A stretch of DNA of 64,000 nucleotides from Thioalkalivibrio nitratireducens DSM 14787 (GCF_000321415.2 NC_019902.2:2418001-2482000); one strand, 5' to 3'; shown: positions 1-9,954, numbered from the stretch's first letter. Made by a program: numbers and translations. Notes: generated by a model not told the origin, from the letters alone.

Positions 1-312
1 CGCTGCCACCGGGACCCAGTCACCACCGGGATCCTGGCGCAGCAGCCCGCCCCGGGTCGCCAGCCACAGCTGGCCGGTTCCGGTCTCGGTGGCGGCTGCC
101 GGGCGTTCGGGAAGCTCGGCCTGCCAGCGCGGGCGCAGGTCTTCGGGGCACTCGCGAAAAAGCCCCTGTTCCTGCGTCAGCACCAGCAGACAGTCGTCGG
201 AGGTAAGCAGTAGCTGCACGACACCGGCGCTGGCGATGCCGGCCGGGACGCAGACCAGGACCAGTGGCAGGCACCACAGTGCCCTGCGCCAGGACGACCA
301 TTCAATCGTCAT
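1..312 (-). CDS. Secreted protein with propeller-like repeat, partial
   Basis: The N-terminal 104 residues are visible; the gene runs off the left edge of the window. The start (MTIEWSSW) is followed by a hydrophobic stretch of about 20 residues ending near PAGIASAG, which reads as a signal peptide. Further on, GQLWLATRGGLLRQDPGG resembles one blade of a two-component-regulator-type beta-propeller repeat (LWLAT-x-GGL). I infer a periplasmic sensor or propeller protein, possibly the N-terminus of a larger signalling protein, but the missing C-terminus decides this. It lies about 200 bp downstream of the next minus-strand gene, in the same orientation. Confidence 0.6.
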   Translation of the reverse strand, partial: MTIEWSSWRRALWCLPLVLVCVPAGIASAGVVQLLLTSDDCLLVLTQEQGLFRECPEDLRPRWQAELPERPAAATETGTGQLWLATRGGLLRQDPGGDWVPVAA

Positions 313-508
313 CTGAATCGTTCCGGTTCGTGCGCCCTCTCGCTGTCTCCAGCGCTGCGACGACAGCCGGACTGACAGGTCTGCGGGCACCGCTCCACTG
401 GCGACCGTTCGCTCGGCCGGGTGTGCTGGCGAAGGCCCGATCCGTCGATGTCCATTCTGCCTTGGACGGTCCGCCGGACGACGCCGTGGGGAAGGCATCG
501 CGCGGCCT

Positions 509-2851
509 TCACGGACACCCGAGGATCTCGCCCGTGCTGTGGTCGCGCACCGTGATGCAGCGACCATCCCGGTTCCACAACGTCCATACGCCGACGCGCT
601 GGCCCTCGGCATACGCGCCCTCTGCAGCCTTGTTTCCGTTCTCCGACCAGTAGTTCCAGGGGCCGTCTTTGCTCCCGTGCTGGAACGCGCCCTCGGATTC
701 CCGGTTGCCGTTCTCGTACCCGTACACAGCCGGCCCGTGGCGGGTATTGCGTTCCCACTGTTCGCTGAGACGCAGATTTCCGTTGCCGAACCATTCCCGG
801 TTGGAACCGTGCAGCCCCCCCTGGTCGTAGCGCTTGCCATAGGCGGCATCGTAGTGACGCTCGACGACCAGCAGCCCGGACGCGTTCCAGACGCGCAGAG
901 CTCCGTGCGGGATGCCGTTCTGGAAGCCTCCCTCGCTGCGCCGGTTGCCGCTCTCGTCCCAGCGGGTATAGCTTCCGTGGTATTTTCCACCGACCCAGTG
1001 GTACTCGTCCCTCGGGTTGCCGTTCTCGTACCAGGACTTCTGCTGGCCATGGCGCTGTCCGTCGCGATAGCAGCTCTGCATGGCCAGCCGAGTCCGCGCC
1101 GCGTCGAACCAGTTCTGCTCCAGACCATGTTTCTCGCCACGGTCGTTGACATGGTATCGACCCGGCCGGAAGCTGTACTCGTCGGTCACCACGCGCAGAC
1201 CAGAGTGATCGATCCCCGGGCAGCCGCTGGCGATGGGGTCGCCTTCCCGTGGTGTGGGCACCGCCTCGACACGCAGCGCGTTGGAACGGATCGGGATTCC
1301 GCCGACGTGGACGACGAGTTGAATTTGGTCGCCCGCGTTGACCTGCAGGCCGTGCAGGGTGCCCTGGAGGATTCCAGCATGGACCTCGAGGGCGTGCGCC
1401 GCCGGGCTCTGCAGGCGCCCGTTCAGGTACAGGTCGAACACTCGCTTGTCGCTTTCGGTTGCGTTGAACACCATTTTCTCGGTGTGGGCACCGTACGGGT
1501 GGTGGATCACCTCGCCGACCAGCCTGCGGTCCTCGGGATCGTAGTCGGCCAGGGTCACCTCCACCCGCGGCATGTACAGATCGAGCAGGCGCGCCGAGCC
1601 GAGGAACGCGATCGGCAGCAGCACGCGGGCCTGGCTCATCGCGCTCTCTGCGGTGGTTTCGAAGGTGCGGCGATCGTGCCAGCGACCGCGTAGGTAATCG
1701 ACCAGAGTCGCCCGATCGGTACCTTCGCGCAGCAGGAGCACGCGCCGGGAACCCCTCGTCCCCACCGGGATGTCGGCGTAGTAGCCACCGGTATTCCCGT
1801 GCTGCTCCCAGGTCAGCTCCTCGAGCCGCGGCGAGGGGTAGACCCGACCGTTGGCCGGCAGGACTTCTTCACCGTTGCGGGTTCCAGTCACCGTATCTGC
1901 CGAGAAGAAGTTCCGGTTCACATAACTGGCGACGAGGTGGAACAGTTCCTCGGGCTCAGCCCGGCGGACCGAAGCGGCCAGGCGTGCATCGATGTCGTCG
2001 TCGATGAAGATACCGCCCATGTGCCCACGCGACAGGCCTTCGAATACCTGCATCACATGGGGTCCGAAGATCCGTTCCTCATAAGGGTCGCCGCGGAGGT
2101 TGAAGGCGGTGACGTACTCGGGTTGAGGATGCGCGTCGTCGCGGACATGGGCCGGCACGGTCATGTCCGCGAGCAGGTGCATCGTTTCCCCTAGAACGCG
2201 CCAGGCGAACGCGAACAGCTCCTCCTTGGTTTCGGGATCCCGTTCCCGGAAGGCGGCGCGCATCGCCTCCAGTCCCCTCGGCCACGCATAGCGGTTGTCC
2301 GGAGTATCTGGCGCGCGCGCGGTGCCGTCCAGCGCCCAGTGGCGTGCATCGATTCGGGGATTCTCGATCGCCACGCCGTCGCCCAGCCCGGCGGCAGCCT
2401 GGAACTTCGCATACAGGCGCGCCATTTCCGGCACGTCGGTCAGGTAGCGCTCACCCTCCGGTTTCGTGGGATCGTAGAAATGGCGCAGAGACTGAAACCA
2501 ATGGGGAGCGTCGGCCGTACGGCCACCGTCCTTGATCCAATCGACGAGGTTCCGGGATGTCGGCCCGGTCACCATGTCGGAATGCCAGCGGCCGGCCTCG
2601 AACACCGTATAACCCTCCAGGCGCCGCAACAGCGGCCAGTCGTCCCGGCCCAGCACGTAGGCACTCATGTCGACCGGCCGGGTCTGGCGATGGGTTTCGC
2701 TCCACCAGATCCGGAACGCGCTCTCGTTGATCGCCGGATGCGCGGTGACGTCGTCGTAGGCGGATGCCGGAGGGACGATGCCCGGCGAGGCCAGGAGCAG
2801 CAGGACCGCAAGAAGCCACCGCCCGCGCCGCAACAGGAGCGCGCACGCCAT
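509..2851 (-). CDS. Secreted phospholipase C-like / MORN-repeat protein
   Basis: The protein is 780 residues when started at the ATG that opens MACALLL. An upstream in-frame ATG would add 40 residues ahead of an obvious signal peptide (LLAVLLLLASPGIVPPASA), so the shorter start is preferred. Residues ~25-420 hold several His/Asp motifs (DVTAHPAINESAF, HWFQSLRHFYDP, HLLADMTVPAHVRDDAHP) of the zinc-dependent phospholipase C / S1-P1 nuclease type. The C-terminal ~200 residues are repeats of about 23 residues with the pattern WYENGNxxxEGxYxxGxxHG, typical of MORN/YwqK-like modules. I infer an exported metallo-hydrolase-like domain attached to a repeat scaffold; substrate unknown. It lies downstream of the 3018-3761 gene on the same strand. 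Confidence 0.6.
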   Translation of the reverse strand: MACALLLRRGRWLLAVLLLLASPGIVPPASAYDDVTAHPAINESAFRIWWSETHRQTRPVDMSAYVLGRDDWPLLRRLEGYTVFEAGRWHSDMVTGPTSRNLVDWIKDGGRTADAPHWFQSLRHFYDPTKPEGERYLTDVPEMARLYAKFQAAAGLGDGVAIENPRIDARHWALDGTARAPDTPDNRYAWPRGLEAMRAAFRERDPETKEELFAFAWRVLGETMHLLADMTVPAHVRDDAHPQPEYVTAFNLRGDPYEERIFGPHVMQVFEGLSRGHMGGIFIDDDIDARLAASVRRAEPEELFHLVASYVNRNFFSADTVTGTRNGEEVLPANGRVYPSPRLEELTWEQHGNTGGYYADIPVGTRGSRRVLLLREGTDRATLVDYLRGRWHDRRTFETTAESAMSQARVLLPIAFLGSARLLDLYMPRVEVTLADYDPEDRRLVGEVIHHPYGAHTEKMVFNATESDKRVFDLYLNGRLQSPAAHALEVHAGILQGTLHGLQVNAGDQIQLVVHVGGIPIRSNALRVEAVPTPREGDPIASGCPGIDHSGLRVVTDEYSFRPGRYHVNDRGEKHGLEQNWFDAARTRLAMQSCYRDGQRHGQQKSWYENGNPRDEYHWVGGKYHGSYTRWDESGNRRSEGGFQNGIPHGALRVWNASGLLVVERHYDAAYGKRYDQGGLHGSNREWFGNGNLRLSEQWERNTRHGPAVYGYENGNRESEGAFQHGSKDGPWNYWSENGNKAAEGAYAEGQRVGVWTLWNRDGRCITVRDHSTGEILGCP

Positions 2852-3017
2852 GATCAGGCTGTGCCTCCGCACAGCATCGCGAGGGAAGCCAGTGCTCCTG
2901 CCTTCATACGCGCTGGCGCCGGTATCGGGGCCCATGCTGCCATGGCAGTCAAAGCGACGACCGCGCATCACACAGCATCCCGGGTGCCGGAAGGGGCTGG
3001 AAGCAGGACGGCGGGCC

Positions 3018-3761
3018 TCACAGATCCCAGAGCAACCACTGATCGCCCTCCCGAACCAGTCGCATCATCAGGACTGCGTCACCGATGGCGATATCGAACT
3101 CCGCGGCATCGCCCGAGGCTCGCACCAGATTCCGCTCCTGCAGCCAGCGGCCCAGGATCAGCATGTCCGCCTCGACGCCGGCCAGCTCTGCCCAGATCGC
3201 CTCGCGTCGGTCCGGATGGGTCAACCCAAGCAAGGCGTCCAGATCTTGGGCCAGCAACGCATCCTCGACGTGAGCGGCCACCCGGTCGATCGGAGCACGG
3301 ATCTCCCCTGACAGGCGGTCGGCCACCGTCACTGCGCCCGGGCCAGCATCCACCTCCGCGGTGCTGGCGACAGCCGCGGCCTGCAGCATCCGCTTCAAAA
3401 CATCCACCAGTGCCCCCAGGTCATCGCGGTACGGGGCCAGAACGCTCCCGGCCACCGCCGCGTCCTGCACCAAGCGGTTAAGCGCGGGGAGGTCGGCCCT
3501 GAGCAGGTCGATGTCCTGCGCGCGAAGCGCCAGAGCGAGCCCGGTAAACCGTTCGGGTAACAGGCCCCAGGCACGCAATGCGTGCACCGTCAGCGCATCG
3601 CGCCGGGCGAGCTCGAGGAGTTCCGCCGGAAGGTCGGAGGGGCCGAGGGACGGTGGGGCCGGCGACGTTTGCGCCTGCGCCGAAGCGAACGGGCTGGCCA
3701 CGGCGATCAGGCCGATCACAGACACCAGGACCCGGAATGCCTTGAGTGGTCGGTACTCCAC
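3018..3761 (-). CDS. Secreted hypothetical protein
   Basis: I do not recognise a family. A GTG start is chosen because it is preceded by a purine-rich AGGGGGG and opens directly into a signal peptide (FRVLVSVIGLIAVASPFASAQA). The mature part (~220 residues) is Leu/Ala-rich and mostly helical by composition. It ends in a short module (DIAIGDAVLMMRLVREGDQWLLWDL) that looks like the end of an NTF2-like or DUF4878-type lipoprotein fold, but this is only a resemblance. It diverges from the ABC transporter operon across about 225 bp. Confidence 0.55.
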   Translation of the reverse strand: MEYRPLKAFRVLVSVIGLIAVASPFASAQAQTSPAPPSLGPSDLPAELLELARRDALTVHALRAWGLLPERFTGLALALRAQDIDLLRADLPALNRLVQDAAVAGSVLAPYRDDLGALVDVLKRMLQAAAVASTAEVDAGPGAVTVADRLSGEIRAPIDRVAAHVEDALLAQDLDALLGLTHPDRREAIWAELAGVEADMLILGRWLQERNLVRASGDAAEFDIAIGDAVLMMRLVREGDQWLLWDL

Positions 3762-3987
3762 CGCGCCCCCCTGAACTCCCCCAGCGTCGACCACCGCGCT
3801 CGCCACGAAGGTTCCATCATCCGACAGTCCAGGACTATATCGGATCGTCGAGCGGCGCGCGACTTCGCCGCCGCCTGAACTCGATCGGCCTTCCAAGCCC
3901 CCGGACCACCCCCACCCTTGTCGCGCCCGGACGCGTTGACTATCGTGTCCGCAGCTTTCCGACCACAGGGGCCCTGGCCCAGTCACG

Positions 3988-6510
3988 ATGAACCGATTCG
4001 GACTTGCCGCAGCCGCGCTGCTTCTCGCAGGCATCGCGGCCCTCCTCTTCCTGCGCCCCGAGAGTACCGGTACCGGGGCGCCCGCAGACCGTGGTGTGCC
4101 GGGGGATCCGGCCGAGCGCACTGGGGCGCTGGTCGATCAGATCGTATTCACGCAGGAGTCCGATGTCGGCAAGGTCACCGGGCTGATCGAGGCCGGCACG
4201 CACCACGTGTTCGGGCAGGGCGTCACCAGCACCACGGTGTTCCAGCGCCTGCGCGACTCCGAACGCGCGGCGTACGATCTCGCGTTCGGCTCGTCGATGG
4301 AACTGACCGTGAATCCCGCGGGGCCGCATTTCGCCAGCGGCGAACTCAACCCCTTTTACGTGCGCGAGGTCCGCGAAGCGCTGAACTGGCTGATCAACCG
4401 CCGCTACGTCGCCGAGGAGCTCTACGGCGGGCTGGCCGTGCCGCGTTTCCTGCCGCTGAACACCGTATTCCCGGACTATGCGCGGCTTGCCGAGGCGGCG
4501 CGCGCGCTGGAGCTGCGCTACCAGCACGACCCGGTGCGCGCCGAACGCGTGATTCAGCGCGAGATGGAACGGCTCGGGGCCACGCGCGAAGACGGACGCT
4601 GGGTCTATCAGGGGCAGCCGGTCCGGGTGAGCGTGCTGATCCGCACCGAGGACGCGCGCAAGCGCGTCGGCGATTACGTGGCGAACCTGATGGAGGATCT
4701 CGGATTTCGGGTGGAGCGCCTGTACCGCACCGCAGAGGAGGCCTCGCGCATCTGGATCGCCGGCGATCCGCACGCCGGGCGCTGGCACCTGTACACCGGT
4801 GGCTGGATCTCGACCGTGATCAACCGCGATCTGGCCGAGAACTTCAGCTATTACTACACGCCGCGCGGGCGCCCGGACCCGCTCTGGCAGGTCTACACGC
4901 CCGATCCCGAGTTCGACGAGGCCGCTGACCGGCTGCAGCGCCGCGACTACGAAAGCTGGGACGAACGCGAGGCGCTGATGACGCGCGCGCTGGAGCTGGC
5001 GATGCAGGACTCGGTGCGGGTCTGGGTCGCCGATCAGCTGAACGTGCTGCCGCACGCCCGGGAAGTCGAACTCGCGGTGGATCTTGCCGGCGGCATCTCC
5101 GGATCGCGCCTGTGGCCATATACGATCCGTTTCCGCGACCGGGTCGGCGGTCGCGTGGTGTTCGCGGTGCCGAACCTGCTGACCGAGCCCTGGAACCCGG
5201 TCGCAGGCAGCAACTGGATCTTCGATACGATGATCATGCGCGCGCTCGGCGACATCGAGCTGATCCCCGATCCGTTCACCGGGCTGTACTGGCCGCAGCG
5301 AATCGAGCGCGCGGAACTGACCGTCCAGGAGGGCGTTCCGGTGGTACGCAGCCATGACTGGCTGAGTCTCGAAACCGCCGAGCGCATCGAGGTGCCCGAA
5401 GACACCTGGATCGACTGGGACGGCGCTGCCGGGCGTTTTGTCACCGTCGCCGAACGCCATCCCGAAGGCGTCACCGCCCGCACCCGCACCCGCGTACTCT
5501 ACGAGCCGGGATACCTGGAACGGCAGTGGCACGACGGTTCGCCGGTCTCGCTCGCCGACATGGTGCTGCCGTGGATCCTGAGCTTCGAGCGGGCCGATGA
5601 GAACAGCGCGCTGTTCGACCCCAGCCATGTACCGACCTTCGAGGTCTTCCAGCGCCATTTTCGGGGCTGGCGCATCGTCTCGCAGGATCCGCTGGTGATC
5701 GAGATCTACAGCGACCAGATCTATCCTGACGCGGAGACCATCGTCGCCGCGCGCACGCCTTCGGCCTCGCCGTGGCACACGCTGGCGCTCGGCATCCGTG
5801 CCGAGGCGGCCGGCGATCTCGCGTTCTCCTCGCTGAAGGCCGACCGGGAACGCCTGACCTGGATGAGCCTGGTGGCCGGCCCGAGCCTCGCGATCCTCGA
5901 CCGGCACCTCGACGCGGCGCTGCACGACGGCTTCGTGCCGTTCCCCGAGGCGCTGGCCGATTTCGTCGGCGCGGACGAGGCCGGCGCGCGGTTCCGGGCG
6001 CTCGCCGACTGGCGGGAAGCCCGCGGCCACTTCTGGGTCGGCGACGGACCGTTCTACCTGCACTCGGTGCATGCACTCGAGCGGACGCTGGTGCTGCGGC
6101 GCTTCGAGGACTTCCCCGACCGCTCCGACAAATGGCTGCGCTTCACCCGACCGGCGATCCCGGAACTCGAGCTCGACGGGCCGATGGTCGTGGAAGCCGG
6201 CGCGGCCGCCGAATTCACGCTGCGCGCGACCTTCGACGGCGAGCCGTACCCACTGGACGACATCGAGAACGTGCAGTACCTGCTGTTCGACGGCGTCGGC
6301 TCGCTGGTCCGGCGCGGGTCGCCGGAGGCGGACGGGCCGGGTAGCTGGCGCCTGCGCCTGGAGCCGGACACCATCGCCGCGCTGGGCACCGGCGCGAACA
6401 GCCTCGAGTTCGCGGTGATTTCCCGGCGCGTGGCCCTGCCCTCGTTCGCGTCGCAGGTGTTCGCGACATTGCCGGCGCCGTCGGCCGCGCGCAACGGAGG
6501 CTCGCGATGA
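3988..6510 (+). CDS. Peptide-type ABC transporter substrate-binding protein, large
   Basis: This 840-residue protein has an N-terminal membrane-anchor or signal segment (FGLAAAALLLAGIAALLFL). It belongs to the family 5 solute-binding proteins (SBP_bac_5) that deliver peptides and similar solutes to DppBCDF-like importers. It is much longer than DppA/OppA (~530 residues). The block usually found in the C-terminal half (GELNPFYVREVREALNWLINR) comes first, around residues 110-145. The block usually found near the N-terminus (AVPNLLTEPWNPVAGSNW, then WHDGSPVSLADMV) comes later, around 390-530. This order resembles the large binding proteins of archaeal peptide transporters. It is the first gene of an operon and overlaps the permease gene by 4 bp (ATGA). 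Solute unknown. Confidence 0.8.
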   Translation: MNRFGLAAAALLLAGIAALLFLRPESTGTGAPADRGVPGDPAERTGALVDQIVFTQESDVGKVTGLIEAGTHHVFGQGVTSTTVFQRLRDSERAAYDLAFGSSMELTVNPAGPHFASGELNPFYVREVREALNWLINRRYVAEELYGGLAVPRFLPLNTVFPDYARLAEAARALELRYQHDPVRAERVIQREMERLGATREDGRWVYQGQPVRVSVLIRTEDARKRVGDYVANLMEDLGFRVERLYRTAEEASRIWIAGDPHAGRWHLYTGGWISTVINRDLAENFSYYYTPRGRPDPLWQVYTPDPEFDEAADRLQRRDYESWDEREALMTRALELAMQDSVRVWVADQLNVLPHAREVELAVDLAGGISGSRLWPYTIRFRDRVGGRVVFAVPNLLTEPWNPVAGSNWIFDTMIMRALGDIELIPDPFTGLYWPQRIERAELTVQEGVPVVRSHDWLSLETAERIEVPEDTWIDWDGAAGRFVTVAERHPEGVTARTRTRVLYEPGYLERQWHDGSPVSLADMVLPWILSFERADENSALFDPSHVPTFEVFQRHFRGWRIVSQDPLVIEIYSDQIYPDAETIVAARTPSASPWHTLALGIRAEAAGDLAFSSLKADRERLTWMSLVAGPSLAILDRHLDAALHDGFVPFPEALADFVGADEAGARFRALADWREARGHFWVGDGPFYLHSVHALERTLVLRRFEDFPDRSDKWLRFTRPAIPELELDGPMVVEAGAAAEFTLRATFDGEPYPLDDIENVQYLLFDGVGSLVRRGSPEADGPGSWRLRLEPDTIAALGTGANSLEFAVISRRVALPSFASQVFATLPAPSAARNGGSR

Positions 6511-7613
6511 CCGGCACCGCGGCGGCACCGGCACGGGGCCTGCTGCGCGATATCCGCCAGCTGGTGCTGTTCACCTCCAAGCGGCTGATCGCGCTGTTCC
6601 TGACCGTGCTGGTCGGGGTGTACCTGACGATCCTGATCGCGAACATGGGCGGACAGGTCGACGAGCTGCGGCTGGTACAGATCCAGAGCACGGTCGCGGA
6701 GCAGGTGCGGGCGGACCCGGCGTTCTTCGACATGAGCCTGCAGGAACGCAACGAGCTGATCGAACGCCAGGCGCAGTTCGAAGTGGAACGGCTGCGCCTG
6801 GACCAGCCGTTCATCGTGCGCAGCGTCGACTACCTGCAGCAGGCAATCCGCCTCGATCTCGGCCGCGCCGAACACATGCACAGCGACCGCGGCGCCCGCG
6901 AGGTGTACTGGATCATCGTCGAGCGGCTGCCGGCGACACTGCTGCTGTTCGGCACCGCGAACCTGCTGGTGTTCTTCACCTCGGTGTTCATCGCGCTCGG
7001 GCTGTCGCGACGCTACGGCAGCGCACTCGACCGCAGCGTGATCGCGCTGGCCCCGACTTCCGCGGCGCCGGGCTGGTTCTATGGAATCTTCCTGATCCTG
7101 ATCTTCGCGTTCCTGATTCCGGTGCTGCCCGCGGGCGGCATGGTCGACGTGCCGCCTCCGGAGGGTACGCTGGAGTACGCCGCGAGCCTGCTGCGGCACA
7201 TGCTGCTGCCACTCGCGGCAATGTTCATCTCGACGATCTTCATCTCGATCTACTCGTGGCGCACGTTCTTCCTGATCCACTCGAGCGAGGACTACGTGGA
7301 GATGGCCCGGGCCAAGGGGCTGCCTTCGCGGCTGATCGAACAGCGGTACATCCTGCGGCCCACGCTGTCGCCGATCATCACCAGCTTCGCGCTGATGCTG
7401 ATCGGGCTGTGGAGCGGCGCGATCATCCTCGAGCAGGTCTTCAACTGGCCGGGGCTCGGCACGCTGCTGTTCCAGGCGATCGGACACCGGGACACGCCGG
7501 TGATCATCGGCACGGTCGTGATCTTCGCCTACCTGCTTGCGATCACGGTCTTCCTGCTCGACATCCTCTACGCGATGCTCGATCCGCGGGTGCGCGTGGG
7601 AGCGGGACGATGA
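6507..7613 (+). CDS. ABC transporter permease, DppB type
   Basis: The 368-residue membrane protein starts inside the end of the binding-protein gene (ATGA overlap). It has one N-terminal membrane helix, a periplasmic segment of about 100 residues, and then the five-helix binding-protein-dependent permease core. The cytoplasmic EAA-type loop (EDYVEMARAKGLPSRLIEQR) that contacts the ATPases is visible around residues 258-278. It would form the import channel together with the next gene product. Tight spacing through 10958 supports one transcription unit. Confidence 0.88.
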   Translation: MTGTAAAPARGLLRDIRQLVLFTSKRLIALFLTVLVGVYLTILIANMGGQVDELRLVQIQSTVAEQVRADPAFFDMSLQERNELIERQAQFEVERLRLDQPFIVRSVDYLQQAIRLDLGRAEHMHSDRGAREVYWIIVERLPATLLLFGTANLLVFFTSVFIALGLSRRYGSALDRSVIALAPTSAAPGWFYGIFLILIFAFLIPVLPAGGMVDVPPPEGTLEYAASLLRHMLLPLAAMFISTIFISIYSWRTFFLIHSSEDYVEMARAKGLPSRLIEQRYILRPTLSPIITSFALMLIGLWSGAIILEQVFNWPGLGTLLFQAIGHRDTPVIIGTVVIFAYLLAITVFLLDILYAMLDPRVRVGAGR

Positions 7614-7644
7614 GCCGCGCCGGCACCATGGCAGAGGTGGCGAC

Positions 7645-8976
7645 ATGAGGCCGATCCTGGAAGGCCTGCGCCAGCTTGCGCGCTATCCGTCGGCGCTGGT
7701 CGGGCTTCTGATCATCGCGGCGCTGGTCGGGACTGCGGTGTTCACCGTGGTCACGATTCCGTACGGGCAGGCACTGGAGCTCTGGCGCGGGGGCGAGGTC
7801 TGGCGCATGCACCCGGTGAACGCCCGGCCGGTCTGGGTGGACCGGATCGCGGGCGGCGACCTGCCGCGCACCCAGGTCATCTCGAGCCGCGACGCGGCCA
7901 CCGACCACGAGCCTTTCGAGGGCGGCAGCCGTGTGCGCATTCCGCTGGAGTTCGACTACGCCCACAAGGGCTTCCCGAGCGAACTCAACCTGTTCCTGAC
8001 CTCGGAGTTCGCCGAACGCGAGCCGTTCGTGCGCCTGACCTGGGAAACCCCCGACGGGCGCGAGTTCATACTCGGCGGACGCCGGCTCGCACGCGACGAG
8101 CGCATTTCGATCTCGCAGGACTGGGGCCTCGAGCGGCGCCTCGGCCGGGTTCCACACGTGGGCCTGTTCGCCGAACCCGGGGCCGAGGATGTTCCGGAAG
8201 CGCTGCCCGGGCGCTACCGGCTGGTGCTGGACGCGATCGTGTTCGAGGAACAGGCCACGATCGACGCCGACCTGGTCGTCTACGGCCGGGTGCACGGCCT
8301 CGCCGGCACTGATCATCAGCGCCGCGACCTGATGGTGGCACTGCTCTGGGGGATCCCGGTCGCACTGGCGTTCGGCCTGCTCGCAGCCGTCGGCACCACG
8401 GTGACGACGCTGGTCATCGCCGCCGCCGGGGTCTGGTACGGCGGCTGGGTCGACGCGGTGATCCAGCGGCTCACCGAGGTGAATATCATCCTGCCGCTGC
8501 TGCCGGTGCTGGTGATGGTCGGCACGCTGTACTCGACCAGCATCTGGGTGATGCTCGGCGTGGTGATCGCGCTCGGCATCTTCAGCGCCGGGATCAAGAT
8601 GTACCGCGCGATGCTGCTGCCGATCCGCGAGGCGCCGTACATCGAGGCCGCCCGCGCCTACGGCGCCGGCAACGCGCGCATCGTGCTGCGCTACATGATC
8701 CCGCGCATCCTGCCGGTGCTGATCCCGACGTTCGTCACGCTGATCCCGTCGTTCGTGTTCCTCGAGGCGTCGCTCGCGCTGCTCGGGCTCGGCGACCCGG
8801 TTCTGCCCACCTGGGGCAAGGTGATGAACGACGCCCAGACCCAGAGCGCGCTGTACCACGGTTTCTACTACTGGGTGTTGTCGCCGGCGGCATTGCTGAT
8901 GCTGACCGGTCTCGGCTTCGCGATGCTCGGCTTCGCGCTGGACCGGGTCTTCAACCCACGTCTGAGGGCCATGTAG
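7645..8976 (+). CDS. ABC transporter permease, DppC type, extended
   Basis: The 443-residue protein starts at the ATG opening MRPILEGLRQ. It has one N-terminal membrane helix and a periplasmic insertion of about 190 residues (rich in charged residues, with FDYAHKGFPSELNLFLTSEF). The standard DppC-like transmembrane core follows, with the EAA loop (APYIEAARAYGAGNARIVL) near residues 330-350. DppC proteins are usually ~300 residues, so the periplasmic insertion is the unusual part and parallels the oversized binding protein. A short in-frame ATG-TGA stretch at 7610-7648 just upstream is too small to call a gene. Confidence 0.85.
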   Translation: MRPILEGLRQLARYPSALVGLLIIAALVGTAVFTVVTIPYGQALELWRGGEVWRMHPVNARPVWVDRIAGGDLPRTQVISSRDAATDHEPFEGGSRVRIPLEFDYAHKGFPSELNLFLTSEFAEREPFVRLTWETPDGREFILGGRRLARDERISISQDWGLERRLGRVPHVGLFAEPGAEDVPEALPGRYRLVLDAIVFEEQATIDADLVVYGRVHGLAGTDHQRRDLMVALLWGIPVALAFGLLAAVGTTVTTLVIAAAGVWYGGWVDAVIQRLTEVNIILPLLPVLVMVGTLYSTSIWVMLGVVIALGIFSAGIKMYRAMLLPIREAPYIEAARAYGAGNARIVLRYMIPRILPVLIPTFVTLIPSFVFLEASLALLGLGDPVLPTWGKVMNDAQTQSALYHGFYYWVLSPAALLMLTGLGFAMLGFALDRVFNPRLRAM

Positions 8977-8979
8977 ACG

Positions 8980-9954
8980 ATGGCCGGCGAACCCCTGCTG
9001 CAGGTCGAGGATCTCCGGCTGCATTACCGCAGCGGGCGCGGCGTGGTGCGTGCGGTCGACGGCGTCAGCTTCGACCTGCGGCGCAACGAGGCGTTGGTGG
9101 TGCTCGGCGAGTCGGGCTGCGGCAAGAGTTCGCTGGCGAAGGCGCTGACGCGCGTGCTGCCGCGCAACGTGCAGCAGTTCAGCGGCAGCGTAAAGGTCGA
9201 CGGCACCGAAACGATGGGCTACTCGGAGGAGCGGTTCCGGCGCGAGGTGCGCTGGGTGCGGCTGTCGCTGGTGATGCAGGCGGCGATGAACGCGCTGAAC
9301 CCGGTCGTGCGGGTCGGCGAACAGGTCGCCGAGCCGCTGCGGGTACACCGGGGTTGGCCGCGCAAACGGGCGCTGGCCCGCGCCGCCGAGGTCTTCGGCC
9401 TGGTCGGCATCTCACCGGACTTCCTGCAGCGCTACCCGTTCGAACTCTCGGGCGGGATGCGCCAGCGCGCGGTACTGGCAATGGCGCTGGTGACCGAACC
9501 GGATCTCGTGATCATGGACGAGCCGACCTCGGCGCTCGACGTACTGACGCAGGCGGGGATCATGAATGCGCTGAAGCGCATCAAGCGCGAGCTCGGCACC
9601 AGCTTCCTGCTGATCACCCACGACGTGGCCACGTCCAGCGAGATCGCCGAGCGGGTCGCGCTGATGTACGCGGGCCAGATCGTCGAGTTCGCCGATGCGC
9701 GGGACTTCTTCCGGGAACCGGCGCACCCCTATTCGCAGTTGCTGATGGCGAGCGTCCCGCGCCTGCACCAGCGCCAGCGGCCCGAACACATTCCGGGACA
9801 GCCGCCGAGCCTGCTGAATCCGCCGGAGGGCTGCCGGTTCGCCGAGCGCTGCCCCTTCCGCTTCGAACGCTGCGGCCTCGACCCGGAGCCGATCGCTGTC
9901 GGCGACCGGCACCGGGTACGCTGCTGGCTCCATGCCGCGGGGATACGCCGATGA
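8980..9954 (+). CDS. Peptide ABC transporter ATPase, DppD type
   Basis: The 324-residue cytoplasmic ATPase shows Walker A (GESGCGKSS) near residue 45, the signature motif LSGGMRQRA near 153, Walker B (DLVIMDEP) near 173 and the switch His (ITHD) near 210. The C-terminal oligopeptide/dipeptide transporter extension carries the Cys-rich CRFAERCPFRFERC segment. In this subfamily such Cys motifs can bind an iron-sulfur cluster. It begins 3 bp after the permease stop and overlaps the next ATPase gene by 4 bp. Confidence 0.9.
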   Translation: MAGEPLLQVEDLRLHYRSGRGVVRAVDGVSFDLRRNEALVVLGESGCGKSSLAKALTRVLPRNVQQFSGSVKVDGTETMGYSEERFRREVRWVRLSLVMQAAMNALNPVVRVGEQVAEPLRVHRGWPRKRALARAAEVFGLVGISPDFLQRYPFELSGGMRQRAVLAMALVTEPDLVIMDEPTSALDVLTQAGIMNALKRIKRELGTSFLLITHDVATSSEIAERVALMYAGQIVEFADARDFFREPAHPYSQLLMASVPRLHQRQRPEHIPGQPPSLLNPPEGCRFAERCPFRFERCGLDPEPIAVGDRHRVRCWLHAAGIRR

